Assembly (NCBI RefSeq): GCF_033807715.1
Contig: NC_084591.1
Span: 46,027,868-46,091,867, forward strand
Origin: Cololabis saira
Taxonomy: Eukaryota; Chordata; Actinopteri; Beloniformes; Belonidae
Length of the DNA stretch: 64,000 nucleotides
Reading direction: 5' to 3'
In this document: positions 1-33,132 of the stretch, in pieces
How positions within the stretch are numbered: the first letter of the stretch is position 1
Layout: each line of letters opens with the position of its first letter
Position numbers and translations under genes: made by a program
The notes under the pieces: generated by a model
What the model saw: the letters and a program-made list of their open reading frames with translations, nothing else
What the model was told of the DNA's origin: nothing
Databases searched by the model: none

Positions 1-14
1 TCTCTCTCTCTCTA

Positions 15-800
15 CCTTTCCCTTTCCACTAGTGCCGTGCCTTTGTCCATGATGTTATACAGGTGCAATCACTAGTTGATTAGGGAGTAGTAACCCAGGT
101 GTGTTTGTTATTGATTGGGGGTAACAGGTTCATTGTGTGGGTGTGTCTTTGTCTGGGGTGCTGTGATTGGGTAACTTAGTGTGGGGTGATGATGACCGTC
201 AATCAAGAGTCTTTTTCCTCAGGTCTGTGGCTAAGTGCAAATCGCCACAATATATTCCGCAAAGTTTATGAAAAATAACACGTTTATATCTGAAAAATAG
301 GGTCATTCTGCTGTAGCTCGTTGGCACGTAGCAGTGACTCGAATCACCCGATGTCAAAAGCACTGTTGATATTAAGTTACAACTCCCCCAGTGAAGACAG
401 ATGCATTCATGTTTTAGTCCATCAGGCTTTTATAGCTAGAGTATAGTATAGTCTTTTTTCCTCCATAGAGAAAATTTGGGCGGCCGCCTAAGCCGATCTT
501 CCCACCGCCTATGATAAATCCCGAGCGCCTAAGTCCTAAAAAAAAAAAAAAAAAATATATTTTTTTTTTTTTTTTTTTTTTTTGGTGTGTTTTAGGTTCG
601 GGGCTAGAGGAAATACATTCGGGGCTCCAGCCTCGGAAGCCCATAGCTAAAAACGCCACTGGTTGAAAATACCCTTGAAATACGGAATTATTCCGTAATT
701 GGGAATTAAAAGTTGCGTTCCGTATTAAACCGATACGGGCACATATTATGCTCTTATTTATTGATGTCATAATATACAGGTAAATATATTGCAAAACTTC
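15..800. other. gpi intron, no gene seen
   Basis: Starts in a (TC)n run at 1-14. A run of A then T lies at 538-584. I see no exon and cannot locate the missing first gpi exon here; it is probably upstream of the window. Confidence 0.6.
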
Positions 801-804
801 ATTC

Positions 805-1080
805 GTAGTAAATTCAACTAAAGGTGAAACAAATATATTATTTCCCATTACATTCAAAGTGAGATATTTCAAACCTTTATTAGCTATGATTTTGGTGATT
901 ATGGCTCACAGTTTATGAAAACCCCAAATAAAAAATCTCAAAAAATTAGAATATTTTATCAATAAACAATTCAATCATCAAAATTATAACAAATAAAGGT
1001 TTAACACATCTTACTTTGCATGTAATGAGACTATGTAATATATTAGTTTCACCTTTTAAGTTAAGTTATTGAAATTAACT
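805..1080. repeat. AT-rich palindromic MITE-like repeat
   Basis: The left arm around 808-870 (AAGGTGAAACAAATATATTA...) is the imperfect reverse complement of the right arm around 990-1065 (...TAATATATTAGTTTCACCTTTT). An AT-rich loop separates them. This is the structure of a foldback MITE. Confidence 0.6.
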
Positions 1081-1154
1081 TTTACACCATATTCTTCACC
1101 TGTATGTATATTATACATCTTGGCTGATGTGGACTACAAAACATAGAAGGCTAT

Positions 1155-1334
1155 AGGGCTTGGTCACCAAGGTGCATTCTGGGACACGGCGGCCGTGTTG
1201 GCAGCCTCGTGAGTGTAAACAAACAGCAGTGTAGTAGCACCAAGTGAACAGACAGAATGCAAAAAAAAGATATTAAAATGCTAGAAAAGAACTGGAATTT
1301 CCACCAAGTGATGACGTCAAGACGACCAAGCCCT
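1155..1334. mobile_element. short non-autonomous ISL2EU-like element, 180 bp
   Basis: Termini AGGGCTTGGTC and GACCAAGCCCT form inverted repeats flanked on both sides by AT (1153-1154, 1335-1336). Its ends match the 882-bp copy at 53446-54327, so it looks like an internal-deletion derivative. Superfamily assignment rests on the longer copy. Confidence 0.75.
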
Positions 1335-1336
1335 AT

Positions 1337-2540
1337 TTTAGTTGCTATATGGTTGGCTATCTGTACAGTCGCAAGTTCAATGCTATTAAAGCACTTTAAA
1401 CTTTAAATCAAAGCATTTAGTTTTTTCATATAAAATATATACATTTCTATGCAGTTTAGAAGTTTTGGGGATGTCCCTTTTTTTTTTTTTGGCGCCTGCG
1501 CTGCTGAAATCAGGACGTCCCTTATTTCTATTGCTGAAAAGTGGCAACCGTTGTCCGAAATGCCATACTAAACAGTATATACTCAAAAAGTATTCTTAAG
1601 TTCGGCACACTTTTGAGTAAATATCAGTAGTATGCATTCATTGGGACGTTCTACTCAGAGCCACACGGCACTTCCTGCCGTTGGGAGGGGGAGTTGTTAC
1701 CATGGTAACAACTCCTGTCACAGCAGCAGTAGCAGCACTGCTCCGCTTTTTCCCGTTTATCCTGGCCCAAACAAGATGACATTATATAATATTAATATTA
1801 TATAATAACATTATTATAGTCACCCCGTATCTGCGCAGCACTTAGCAACCAAACACCGCTGCATTGCATTGTGGGAAGTTTCTGCTTAGCTAGTGTCCAT
1901 CAATCCACACTAATAAATGTCTCCAGAATGAGTTTGGATAGCGCATACTATTGTGTACGTACTAATGTTTCGGACGCACTAAAACATCTCACATACCGTT
2001 TTTGCTACTCATTAGGGTGGAAGTATGGAATTTCGGACGCAGCCTATCATGGTTTCCGTTTTGAAAGTGAAGAAAACGCGTTGAGCCACAGGTGACGCGG
2101 GTTCGTTGGCGTTCAGAGCTGCATCAGCTGAGACTAAACCTGCACTGCCCAGGACCTTAAAAGTGGATATGTTGCGCTTCTTGGTATTAAGAGACAAGAT
2201 ATTTCCACTGTTGATTGAATAAAATGGACAGGGGTTTGATTCCAGTTTGACAGCGTTCTACTGGTACTGCAGTATGAACCAAATATAAATGTCTCCTATT
2301 TAGCGTTTGACGTAGTTCTGAACCAGTTCTTTTATGGTAAAGATACATGTTTATATAAAGTATACATTTTATATATTTAAGTCACATTTTACACCACATT
2401 GGTATGTGTTTTTTATTTCTTTATTTTCTGTAATTGTTCATACAACCTACAGGCATTTTCTGTTTTTAGATGGGCCTTTTCCCGTGAGCCTCAGTGCTTC
2501 CATCATGTGTATTTCAGTGAAAGTTGTGATAACGTTTGAG
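1337..2540. other. gpi intron with palindromes and MITE-like sequence
   Basis: Contains two perfect palindromes (1690-1715, 1782-1805) and a 1570-2090 stretch with ACTCAAAAAGTAT-like ends that looks repetitive. No exon is recognised. Confidence 0.45.
1690..1715. promoter_or_regulatory. 26-bp perfect palindrome containing an RFX X-box-like site
   Basis: The core GTTACCATGGTAAC fits the palindromic X-box consensus bound by RFX factors (GTNRCC-N(0-3)-RGYAAC). It is only a motif match in a repeat-like region. Confidence 0.4.
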
Positions 2541-2565
2541 CTGAAGTGTATGTGATTGATGACAG

Positions 2566-24254
<21,689 letters not shown>

Positions 24255-24255
24255 G

Positions 24256-24355
24256 CGCCCCCCGTCCCCCCCCCCCGTCCCCCCTACTGTCCCCCCCGTC
24301 CCCCCTACTGTCCCCCCCGTCCCCCCCACTGTCCCCCCGTCCCCCCTACTGTCCC
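24256..24355 (+). repeat. poly-C minisatellite in the gpi 3' UTR
   Basis: Directly after the stop codon, runs of 6-13 C are separated by CGT or TACTGT spacers in about five imperfect ~20-bp units. The opposite strand has matching G-runs. Confidence 0.9.
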
Positions 24356-24497
24356 CTCATCGTTGTTGTTTGAGCAAGCACTTCCCGTTGAACCCGAGTG
24401 TTAATCATGTATCGTGTCAGTGTTGGCGAACAGACACATCCGTGCACATCTTGCTGTAGACGACGACCCGCCACACCTAGTCAGCTGCAAATTTCAA

Positions 24498-24503
24498 AAT
24501 AAA
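24498..24503 (+). terminator. gpi: gpi polyadenylation signal
   Basis: AATAAA 244 bp after the stop codon, in a unique-looking 3' UTR. A second AATAAA at 24766-24771 could give a longer transcript. Confidence 0.7.
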
Positions 24504-24765
24504 AGCCCTGTTTGTCACTGATGCTAGTTATTGAGTTTGATCCTTTTTCTTAATGCGAAGGCTGAAACAGACACCGATCCTTCTCCCTACTAATCACTTC
24601 TGTTGATACGTCTGCCAGGTTCCCACTAGACTAGTGGATCATGTTGTTAATGCTGCAGAACAGCGGGGGGAACTTCAATCTGAACACCATGTTTGTAGTG
24701 GCGGATACACAAACAGCAAACTCTCCCGGTGACTGTCGGAGCTGCTACATGCTGCCTTTTCTTCA

Positions 24766-24771
24766 AATAAA
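24766..24771 (+). terminator. gpi: alternative gpi polyadenylation signal
   Basis: AATAAA followed by a GT/T-rich stretch around 24788-24830. It would extend the 3' UTR by ~270 nt beyond the first site. Confidence 0.4.
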
Positions 24772-24789
24772 GTTCACTGGTTAAAACAT

Positions 24790-25200
24790 GAAGTGTTCCA
24801 TCTGTTTTCATGGTTTATTTCTGTCAGGGCGGTGTCATGCGTCTTTGCAGGGCGTTTTTTGATGAACAGGACTGTCACCCAATGTTGTCATCCATCTTGA
24901 TAAAGGTTCCTTGCAAAACACTGTTTTATGCTCCAAATGTTGCAAGGTTCCAACTCATTAACTTTTTTCCATCTGGCTGCATGGAAGATGAGGTGGTACA
25001 ACTCCAGCCCCTCCCCCCAAAAAACCCTGTTACAAACGGTGGGTAACGTTAAAACCTGAACTCAGACAGAATTACTGCTTCATTTGTGTAACCGTTGGGC
25101 CATTACGGCCATCACGTCAGAGGTTGAGCAAAGTTCCATCACACACAGGAACTGCTGCCCTCTCAAAAAACAAAAAAAAACATACCTGCTTACAGTTTGA
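24790..25200. other. intergenic region after gpi
   Basis: No gene or repeat recognised. Confidence 0.5.
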
Positions 25201-26010
25201 TTTTGATTTAGAGTTTTATTTCGGCCCATACAACATAATACAACATAAAGATAGTCCAATATTTTAAATGGCACCTCAACTCAGGAGGTTTTATACAAAA
25301 CAAAACTAGTAATTTAGATTCAAACATTAAAAAAGAATGGATATATTGGACAAGTAACAGGTATCTAGACAAGAAGCAAAGACAAAAACAAAACAAAAAA
25401 CACACTATAAATTACAAGGAGTGATAAATTAAGTGGTTTTTGGCTAGAGACTGTACAGCGCGGAGAGCAGAGGTTAAGAGTAGGGTGTGTAAAAAGAATT
25501 TATCATACCAAGTGGCTTACGGGGCACCTGGTATGATGTGGTGCTGCTTCATATCAATATTTATTATATTATATCAATGTTTTATATTATTTAATATTTT
25601 ATTTTTGAACTTATTTTTGAATCTGGTTACAGTAGTGCATAGTTTTAGTTCATTTTCTAAATTATTCCATAGCTGGACCCCCTTTATTGATACACAGTTG
25701 CTCTTCGTATTGGTCCGTACACCCATTTTCTTAAAGATACATGACCCCCTAAGTGGATATTTGGACTCCCTAACTTCAAACAGCTCCTGCATGCAGGGTG
25801 GGAGTATATTATTGTGTGCCTTGTACATGATTAAAGCTGTATTAATGTCCACTAGGTCCTCCAATTTTAGGGTGTTTGTTTTAATAAAGAGTGGGTTAGT
25901 TGGAGCCAAGTCGTCTGCATGGTTTATGATTCGTATTGCTTTCTTTTGCAGCATGTATAGTGGTTTGATGTTTGTTTTGTAGGTGTTCCCCCATAATTCC
26001 ACACAATAAG
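25200..26010 (-). mobile_element. LINE fragment (reverse transcriptase C-terminus)
   Basis: The - strand has an open 142-residue stretch: MELWGNTYKTNIKPLYMLQK, KAIRIINHADDLAPTNPLF, then GVQLWNNLENELKLCTTVTR. This is the tail of an L2/Jockey-clade reverse transcriptase of a type common in fish. It lies between gpi and mphosph6. No catalytic reverse-transcriptase motif is included, so it is a 5'-truncated copy. Confidence 0.8.
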
Positions 26011-26412
26011 TTAAGTATGAGAGTATGAGAGTTCTGCTCTACGGTGTTCAAGTCACACTAGGAGGGATTTGTGTCCCATTTCAAACTTATCAGCAAATTT
26101 CTGATAAATTCTGATAAAAAGTTTTCTTAAGTGAAACTGATTTATTGCAGTGGGAGCAGTGTCATACAAAAATCAGACGCATTTTCTCGCATTTTTTTTG
26201 GTTTTCAGTCTATGGCTATTGCATCCCACAATGCTCTGCATCATGAAGTCAGCTTTAAGACATTAAACTTCCAATGTTAATGGCAATTTTGACTCATCCT
26301 GCACCTGTATCCTTGGCTTTTAGTGAAATGAAAGTATTGGAATGATAACATGAAATGATGGATAAAGCCTGATCAAAGCAGCTACTGCAGCAGCAGAACT
26401 GGAACTGAATTG

Positions 26413-26797
26413 CACTGCAAAAACTCTAAATCTTACCAGGAATATTTCTTATTTTTAGTCAAAAATATCTCATTACACTTAAAACAAGAGTCATTACCAG
26501 AAAAATAACTTATTTGACAATTTTCACCTGTTTCAAGTAAATTTTCAATTGAAATAAGTAGAAAAATCTGCCAGTGGGACAAGATTTACCTTCTTATTAC
26601 AAGGACATGAATCTTGTTCCACTGGCAGATTTTTCTACTTATTTCAAGTGAAAATCTACTTGAAACAGGTGAAAATTTTAGTTTTTTCCAGTGATGAGTC
26701 TTGTTTTAAGTGTAATGAGATTTTTTTGACTAAAAATGAGACATTTTAACTAGAAATAAGACAAATATTCTTGTTAAGGTTTTGAGTTTTTGCAGTG
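26413..26797. mobile_element. CACTGCAAAAACTC MITE, full-length
   Basis: CACTGCAAAAACTC to GAGTTTTTGCAGTG with both palindrome arms. Immediately followed by a second copy. Confidence 0.85.
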
Positions 26798-26835
26798 TGC
26801 TGCATGGTTTTGTGAGGGTAGCTCACATTAGCATT

Positions 26836-27131
26836 TTTCTACTTATTTTAGGTGAAAATCTAATTGAAACAGGTGAAAATTATTGTTTTTTCCAGTGATG
26901 AGTCTTGTTTTAAGTGTAATGAGATTTTTTTTTACTAAAAAAAATCTTGTTCCACTGGCAGATTTTTTTTTTTTTTTAAATCTACTTGAAACAGGTGAAA
27001 ATTGTCAAATAAGTTATTTTTCTGGTAATGACACTTGTTTTAAGTGTAATGAGATTTGTTTGACTAAAAATTAGACATTTTAACTAGAAATAAGACAAAT
27101 ATTCTTGGTAAGATTTTGAGTTTTTGCAGTG
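26836..27131. mobile_element. CACTGCAAAAACTC MITE, partial, near-tandem
   Basis: Lacks the first terminus, ends GAGTTTTTGCAGTG. Internal rearrangement duplicates the arm GAAACAGGTGAAAATT. Confidence 0.8.
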
Positions 27132-28003
27132 TGTGCATCTCATTTCTGTCAGACTTCCATGAGAAAGGCCAATGTCATGTTAATGTTTGGGCTCAGATCT
27201 TCAGGAACGGGGATGGTTTCACTCACTAAGGTGAGCTCTGACCCGGCTGTAACGTCTCAGTCAATCCCCCTCCTCCGGTAACACGTGTCATGCTGTCTAC
27301 ATTTCCCAGACTGGACTTGATCACGTACAGCTGTCTAAATAAATTACCTTGCAATGCGTGTTCATTATTCCAAAACCAAAGATATTTTCAACAACCAGTG
27401 AAGGACAACACATGTTGGGTTAATGAACCGCTTGATTAAGTATCTGCTGTAATTGCAGAGGTTTATTGAGGGTATCCTGGATTACAGCTCCTGGTTTGAT
27501 TCCACTCAGGCCACATTTGTGGTTGTGTTTAAGTTGATGTGGAGACACCTGGAGCAGGTGGATAACATGACTAGGATCCTGATGATCTCAGTGTGATAGA
27601 AGAATAACATTTTGAAGGATATTTATTCAGAAAAATTTACAGAACCTCCAATTATTTTTCACAAACAATTGAAACAATGCAACTTTTGGAAGGATGACAT
27701 TGAAAAGGTCTTGGAACACCACCAGGGCTTATTTGCGTGATTTAAGCCCATTTAAACTTTGCTGAAGTTAATTTTAAGCAGAAACTTCACTCCTCGTGTT
27801 TCTCTCACAAACGAACGAATACTGAGTGTACGTCTCACTGAGTCTGGCACAGATTGAAGCCTCACGTCTGCAACGCTCACAGTCCTCAGAATGTCAGACA
27901 CAAGTTTAGAGACGGGATGTTTCCTGCAGCTCACTTCCCATCCAAACAGCAGGAATTATTTATTTCCTGTCTTTGACGTAAAAACACGTTCTTGTGGAGC
28001 TTT
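27132..28003. other. gpi-mphosph6 intergenic and mphosph6 3' UTR
   Basis: No repeat recognised. The mphosph6 3' UTR must lie here; a - strand AATAAA is at 27622-27627. Confidence 0.5.
27622..27627 (-). terminator. mphosph6: candidate mphosph6 polyadenylation signal
   Basis: AATAAA on the - strand about 380 nt beyond the stop codon; the nearest canonical signal found. Confidence 0.45.
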
Positions 28004-28142
28004 TCAGTCCTGAGGTTTCAGAAACTCCCTCTTCGTCTTTGCCTCCGTCGTGTTGTGGTTGACGTCGTCTTCATCCGCTGCTGCTGCGCTCTTGCGCTTC
28101 TTTGCAAACTTTTTCTTCATGCTCCCCACTAAACTCTCATAC
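28004..28142 (-). CDS. mphosph6: mphosph6 exon 5 and stop
   Basis: Completes Arg then YESLVGSMKKKFAKKRKSAA and on to REFLKPQD, TGA complement at 28004-28006. Lysine-rich tail with alanine run. Confidence 0.95.
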
Positions 28143-31100
28143 CTGAGAGAAAACACACAATGGCCACATTACATTTTTCAAACTCGTTAAAGCGGTTCGT
28201 GGTTTCTCTTTCTTCAAGTAATGAACCATTGTTTGCACCTTAGAGCCATTTCCTCATCTGTGACATCTGTCTGCATGTGGCTCACATCCTCTTCCTCCTC
28301 ATCTTCATCTTTGGGATTCAACAAAGCCATCAGTTTCTGTGACAAATGAACAAACAAAGGAGACATCAGCGTGAATGCACTCATGGTTATGCTACAGTAA
28401 CAGTGACACCGCCCGTCCTTGAACCTCCACATACTGTGGTGGAGGGTTTGTGGTGCCCGGGTGATCCTAGGAGCTGTGTTGTCTTGGGCATTACGCCCCC
28501 GGTAGGGTCTCCATGGCAACCAGTTCCTGGGTGACGGGCCAGACTAATGGCCCTTTTCCACTAGTATCTACTCAGCGGCCTCTACCCGCCACGCCCCCGT
28601 GTTGTGCTTCTCCACTACAGGCCGAGGCGGGTGGAGCCGTGCCAAGCAGATACTTTTTCTGTACCTATTCTGTCGAGGTTCTAAGCAGCTGAGTCGGCCC
28701 TGGATCTGACGTCATCACCCTCCACGCCAATGATTGGTCGGGGGGGCCGTCAGACGTTTGAATCAGGAAGCGGGAGTCAGCGCGAGAACGACTCGCAGCG
28801 ATTTTATTATAAAGCGCAAACGTCTGTTTCATGATCCAACTCTGAGGTGCAGATGTTCATAAACCTGGTGCTGAGGAGGGAATTAAAAAGGGATGTAGAC
28901 GGGCGATAAGGAAGTTGATTTGTAATGAATCCAGAATGTATGACATTTTTGTTGTTTTATTTGCATTACAGAAAATAAAGAACTTTGTCACAATATTCTA
29001 ATTTTCTGACAGTCCTGTAGATATTTTATTCAACTTTGCCCCTGTTCATACAAAAAATTAATAAAATGTCCTATTTAAAACGTGTTGTATAAAAAATAAA
29101 ATAAAACGTCTCATATTTTTTCTGTATCAAGTGGGTGAAATGGGTTCTGGATGGCATGAGGTGCTCTGGGTTGAACTGGTGTATCATTTGTTGAAACTCG
29201 TCACCCAGACCCGACGTGCTTTCTCTTCAAATGCTTGTGCATTACCAACGTGCCCCCGTGATAAGCAAGGTCGGCTTTGCAAACCTTGCAAGTCTTCTTT
29301 TTATTTACCGTATCGAGGCTAAAAGGCTCCAAAACTTTAGAAGTTTTGTTACATGCAGCTGCTACAGGACGGGACGCCGTCATTTCTGTTTACCCGCTAC
29401 CGCTCGGCAGAGACGCTATCGTGCATGCGCGACTCTCGGCAGAGATTGTATTGAAGTGAGACGCCTCACTCCGTTGGAAAAACACGTCTGGCGACAATTG
29501 TCGACAATGGAATTCATTGTCGACAATTTTGATTATCGATTTTTGTCGACAACGGCGACGAATCGTTGCAGCCCTAACACCGTAGGGTACGCGGCTACGC
29601 GGGAGTCTCTCCGTAGCCTACGCCGTAGCCTGACCTGCACCTCCCAAAAAATGTAGAGGGCTGTGATTGGTTCGCTTGGTAGCAACGCATTTCCGGTTCC
29701 GGTTCGTGAAACAGTCGTGAACTTTCAGTGTTCTTTTCTTCCTGTGTGTGTGATTTTTTTGGGGAGTTATTTTGTTTTTTACACAATAATAGTTGTCCTT
29801 ATCTCTTTGATTCACTGTGACCAGAAAAGCCGGAAGCTAAACAAAGTATCCACTATCACTCTGGGGGGGGATTTCCCCGTGGCAAAATGGAGTGACGAAG
29901 AAGTCTGAAGGTTCACAACGGCGTCACGGCAACGGCGTAGGCTCTGCGTTGGTTTAACGCAGAACCTTAAATCAAGCTTAAGGGGTGGTGAATGGATGGA
30001 TGAACCGACCTCCACTTCAGGATTAAACCCTCGGAAGGACATCCGGCCAAACAGCAGGTCCTCACACGGCCCAAAACTCTTCTCCTCCAGGATCAGGTTC
30101 CTGACAGAACAAACGCATATTAAAAGTCAATATCATTTTTAGAGATGCACCGATCACGAAAACCAGTATCGGTCGATCCCGATTTTGCCGATCACTGATC
30201 ACAGCGTGAAATCCATAAATTCGTCAATATTGTTGTCTCATGTACACGACACTGACATTGTATTATTAGGTATAAAAATTAGGAGATTAGGTTTAAACTC
30301 GGCTTATAAAGAGTAAGTGTAGCTACTAGCTTCAGCTTTCCTGTGGTAATAATTATGTACAACATGTGCAGCAACACAGAAACAGCAGACATGTCACTCT
30401 CTAAAAGTTGATACAAGTTGTAACCTATAAACCTTAGTTTTCCTGTGGAAAGAGGAATTAAATCTAAAAATTAATTATGAATTATTAAGCTTTGTGAAAG
30501 CTTTAGCGATAGCATCCGCTGCGTGTGAGGAAACTCTTGTGAGTGAAGCAAAACTCTTCACACTAAAACTCCACATGTCACTGGTGAAGCGACCGACACG
30601 ATTGTCGTCCTGCATGAGGATTTGGACTGTAAATATTCTGGTAAAACTACGACAGGATTTCATCAGTGAAATATTTACGACGCGGCAGCGCGCACCTTGG
30701 ATCCGAGCTGCAAACGTGTTTAAACCCGATCTCTTCTACAACTAAAAGCAGCAGATGAGCAAAGCATATGAATTCATTACCTTACGATGTAGTTCTTTAT
30801 TTTTCTTGCTGTCGTTTATAAGTCTCTGTTACAGCTGAGTTAGTGTCGTTGCTGCGCGCTCCTTTTTTCCTCTCCCTTTTTTCTGCTGCAACTTTGAAAA
30901 CTCAATATACTCCGTGTGAAGAACTTTCAAATGTCTTATGAGCTTCGTTGTGTTGAAATTATTTTGTAATATTACTCCTCATGGTATCTCCTTTGGACAC
31001 ACTTTGCAAACTGCAAATTTGTTGTCCTTTTCAGACTTTGTAAAACTCCCGCGAGGCCGACCACGCTCCCTCATGACCGCTCGGTATGAGATGCGGGACC

Positions 31101-32866
31101 GCCTGCGCGGGTGGGGGTTTGTTGTTGTAAACGTCATCAGATCGGCCGCTCTGAACTATTATTTTCCGATCTCCGATCAAAACCGATAGGGGCATTATCG
31201 GCCCGATCCCGATCAGGGGCCGATCGATCGGTGCATCTCTAATCATTTTAGAGCCAGTTGCATGTTTGAACAGTCTTTACTGGATTAACTTGTCTTTCAA
31301 CACACGGCTGGATTACTGACAGCTTTCATACCAAGTTAACATCGTCATTATGACCCCATCAGGAATAACTTTCACAAAAGTCCTTCTCATCGAGGTGACA
31401 TGGTGTGTTATTTGTTGTTACCAGCAGACCTCACTCTTCCCTGAAACCACGGGTTTGTCATTGAGGGCAGTATCAGAGTGAATGTGACGCGTGGACACCT
31501 ACTCTTTAGCGTTGAGTTCTGGCAGGTCCAGGTACCAGTGTTCATCACTGATGATTCTCTTCTCATCTTCCTCCAGCTGCTTCTTTGTTTCAGCGTCCAG
31601 ACCTCTCTGCATGAACTACAACAACATCCACAGAGAAAATGACACTTTAAAAACACACCCACTGGGCAGAAACATCTCCCTCTTATCTGACCACAAATGT
31701 GATGGCACAGTGACATCAAGTCACCGTCTGCTTTACAGAGACGTGGATGACAGTCTCTCATCCACTTTTGACTGTTCATTAGAATTATATGTCATAATTG
31801 AAGTGAATCATTAATCAGAGTTAAACATTTTCACGTGAAAACTCATCTCTTCACATGTTTATTTTAGCTTATCGAACATTTAGTTTGGTGAACCAAAAAA
31901 CAATCAGAGAAAAAGCTTTATTATCTGTTGAAGATTTATCTTCTCATTACAAGCAAAAAAATCTTGTTCCACTGGCAGATTTTTCTACTTATTTCACGTG
32001 AAAATCTACTTGAAACAGGTGAGATTTGTTGTTTTTTCCAGTGATGAGTCTTGTTTTAAGTGTAATGAGATTTCTTTTACTAAAATGAGACATTTTAACT
32101 AGAAATAAGACAAATATTCTTGTTAAGATTTTGAGTTTTTGCAGTGCTCCATTTTACTTATCCTGTGAAGGACAGAGTCATATTGATAAGTTCAGAAAAG
32201 TGTTTTTTATTGTTGTGTTTTGATGTATTTGATGTAAGTCCAGTGGATATTTAAAGCTTACAGAAGGCTGCATTTAACTGCTGCTATGTCATTCCTGCAG
32301 TATTTCTGCAGGTGTTTTGGTCACTGCTATTATTTGTAATATATTATATTATTTGTAATCAGCACAAATTATCTGTCCCCATATGATAAAATCCACCATC
32401 CCCCCCTGATTTTTTTTTTTTTTTTTTACAACTTGAGTCCTGGTGGTAACTGACTCTGGGTTATTAATTATACAAGCTATTATTTATTTGCAAATGACAG
32501 TTGTATCAATCACGGCGTGGAGCCTGAACATACTCTATTCTATTACATTAGAAAGTGAAGGATGCAGAACTGAGAGAAAAGTGAGCCAACCTTTGCCCTT
32601 CCACTTACATACATACTTATAAAACGTTCCAGTTGTATTATTTTCCCAGTAGCCAAATAGTAAAGGATGTGTAATGCACCTCTGTTTTATTAATCACTGA
32701 TAGTTTACAAACCAAACACAAACAGAAACGTGGATGGGACCACGTGGGACTACAAGAAACGTTTTTCTCTGAATGTGAAACAAAGTTTCCCGACGATGCC
32801 GATGCTGCTGTCACTTACCTTCATGCGAAGCAAGTTTTTTGAAAATTTCACCTGGTCCCCCGCCAT
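28004..32866 (-). CDS. mphosph6: M-phase phosphoprotein 6 (exosome cofactor), 5 exons, complete
   Basis: Nuclear RNA-binding cofactor that links the RNA exosome to the helicase MTR4 and is needed for 5.8S rRNA 3'-end maturation (established knowledge of MPP6). Five - strand exons (32819-32866, 31503-31615, 30010-30100, 28239-28336, 28004-28142) join in phase with AG/GT borders and give 162 residues; the human protein has 160. Readable parts are MAGDQVKFSKNLLRMK, HWYLDLPELNAKENLILEEK, the conserved LLFGRMSFRGFNPEVEKLM, an acidic stretch DEDEEEED, DVTDEEMALRYESLVGSMKK and the C-terminus KTKREFLKPQD. The start is the ATG at 32866, which matches the family N-terminus. It is convergent with gpi. 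No break is seen. Confidence 0.96.
28239..28336 (-). CDS. mphosph6: mphosph6 exon 4
   Basis: KLMALLNPKDEDEEEEDVSH, MQTDVTDEEMAL plus two bases; acceptor cacag, donor gtgcaa. Confidence 0.95.
28424..28880. mobile_element. repeat fragments in mphosph6 intron (MITE-like)
   Basis: 28424-28545 resembles a widespread fish repeat (GGTGGAGGGTTTGTGGTGCC...) whose class I cannot fix. From 28553 GCCCTTTTCCACTAGTATCT begins a GC-rich piece like PIF/Harbinger-type MITEs. Confidence 0.45.
28905..29017. mobile_element. right half of Tc1/mariner-type MITE
   Basis: Matches the right arm of 13264-13643 and ends CAGTCCTG followed by TA. Confidence 0.8.
29214..29576 (-). mobile_element. truncated hAT copy with BED-finger relic
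   Basis: Matches the right part of 9399-10357 and ends GTTGCAGCCCTA. The - strand reads NKKKTCKVCKADLAYHGGT and HLKRKHVGS, the same BED-type finger. The left end is missing. Confidence 0.8.
29577..29985. mobile_element. member of the GCTGATTTATGGTTCCGCG palindromic MITE family
   Basis: Contains ACCGTAGGGTACGCGGCTAC at the left and GGCGTAGGCTCTGCGTTGG plus AACGCAGAACCTTAAATCAA at the right, as in the copies at 47862, 48803 and 50621, but with a longer interior. Confidence 0.6.
30010..30100 (-). CDS. mphosph6: mphosph6 exon 3, conserved core
   Basis: Completes Glu then NLILEEKSFGPCEDLLFGRM and SFRGFNPEVE. GRMSFRGFNPEVE is the most conserved block of the family. Confidence 0.96.
30140..31241 (-). 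mobile_element. hAT element with BED-finger pseudogene, perfect TSD
   Basis: Termini TAGAGATGCACCGATC and GATCGGTGCATCTCTA are flanked by perfect ATCATTTT (30132-30139, 31242-31249). On the - strand around 31050-30850 a transposase N-terminus reads SEKDNKFAVCKVCPKEIP, then after a stop FNTTKLIRHLKVLHTEYIEF, a BED-type C-x2-C...H-x4-H finger. It lies in an mphosph6 intron and is dead. Confidence 0.9.
31503..31615 (-). CDS. mphosph6: mphosph6 exon 2
   Basis: FMQRGLDAETKKQLEEDEKR, IISDEHWYLDLPELNAK plus two bases; acceptor tgtag, donor gtaggt. Confidence 0.95.
31925..32442. mobile_element. 5'-truncated hAT element, copy C
   Basis: Same family as 7532-8313 and 20604-21449 from the CACTGCAAAAACTC palindrome to the right terminus TTGAGTCCTG. 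The left third is missing. Confidence 0.8.
32443..32818. other. mphosph6 first intron, unassigned part
   Basis: No repeat or gene recognised. Confidence 0.5.
32819..32866 (-). CDS. mphosph6: mphosph6 exon 1
   Basis: MAGDQVKFSKNLLRMK, 16 codons, donor gtaagt, phase 0. Confidence 0.95.
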
Positions 32867-32999
32867 CTTAACCAGCAAACACACTGTTGGGAACCACAGA
32901 CTGTTAAAATAAATCAATAAAGCTAATCGAGATTTTGATCATTTGCTAGATCATAGCCGTCGAGCTGCAAGCGGCTGCAAGCCCTGCCACTGCAAATAG

Positions 33000-33090
33000 A
33001 GCGTAGAAGAAGAGTGGCGGCGTTGAGCAGCCCGCATAATCGAGCGTAGAAGAAGAGTGGCGTTGAACAGCCCGCATAATCGAGCGTAGA
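33000..33090. repeat. two-copy tandem repeat of ~45 bp
   Basis: GCGTAGAAGAAGAGTGGCG...CAGCCCGCATAATCGA occurs twice in a row, with a third partial copy. Confidence 0.8.
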
Positions 33091-33132
33091 GCAATGGAAA
33101 CAACAGCAGTGGCGACAACTTTGGTCCACAAA

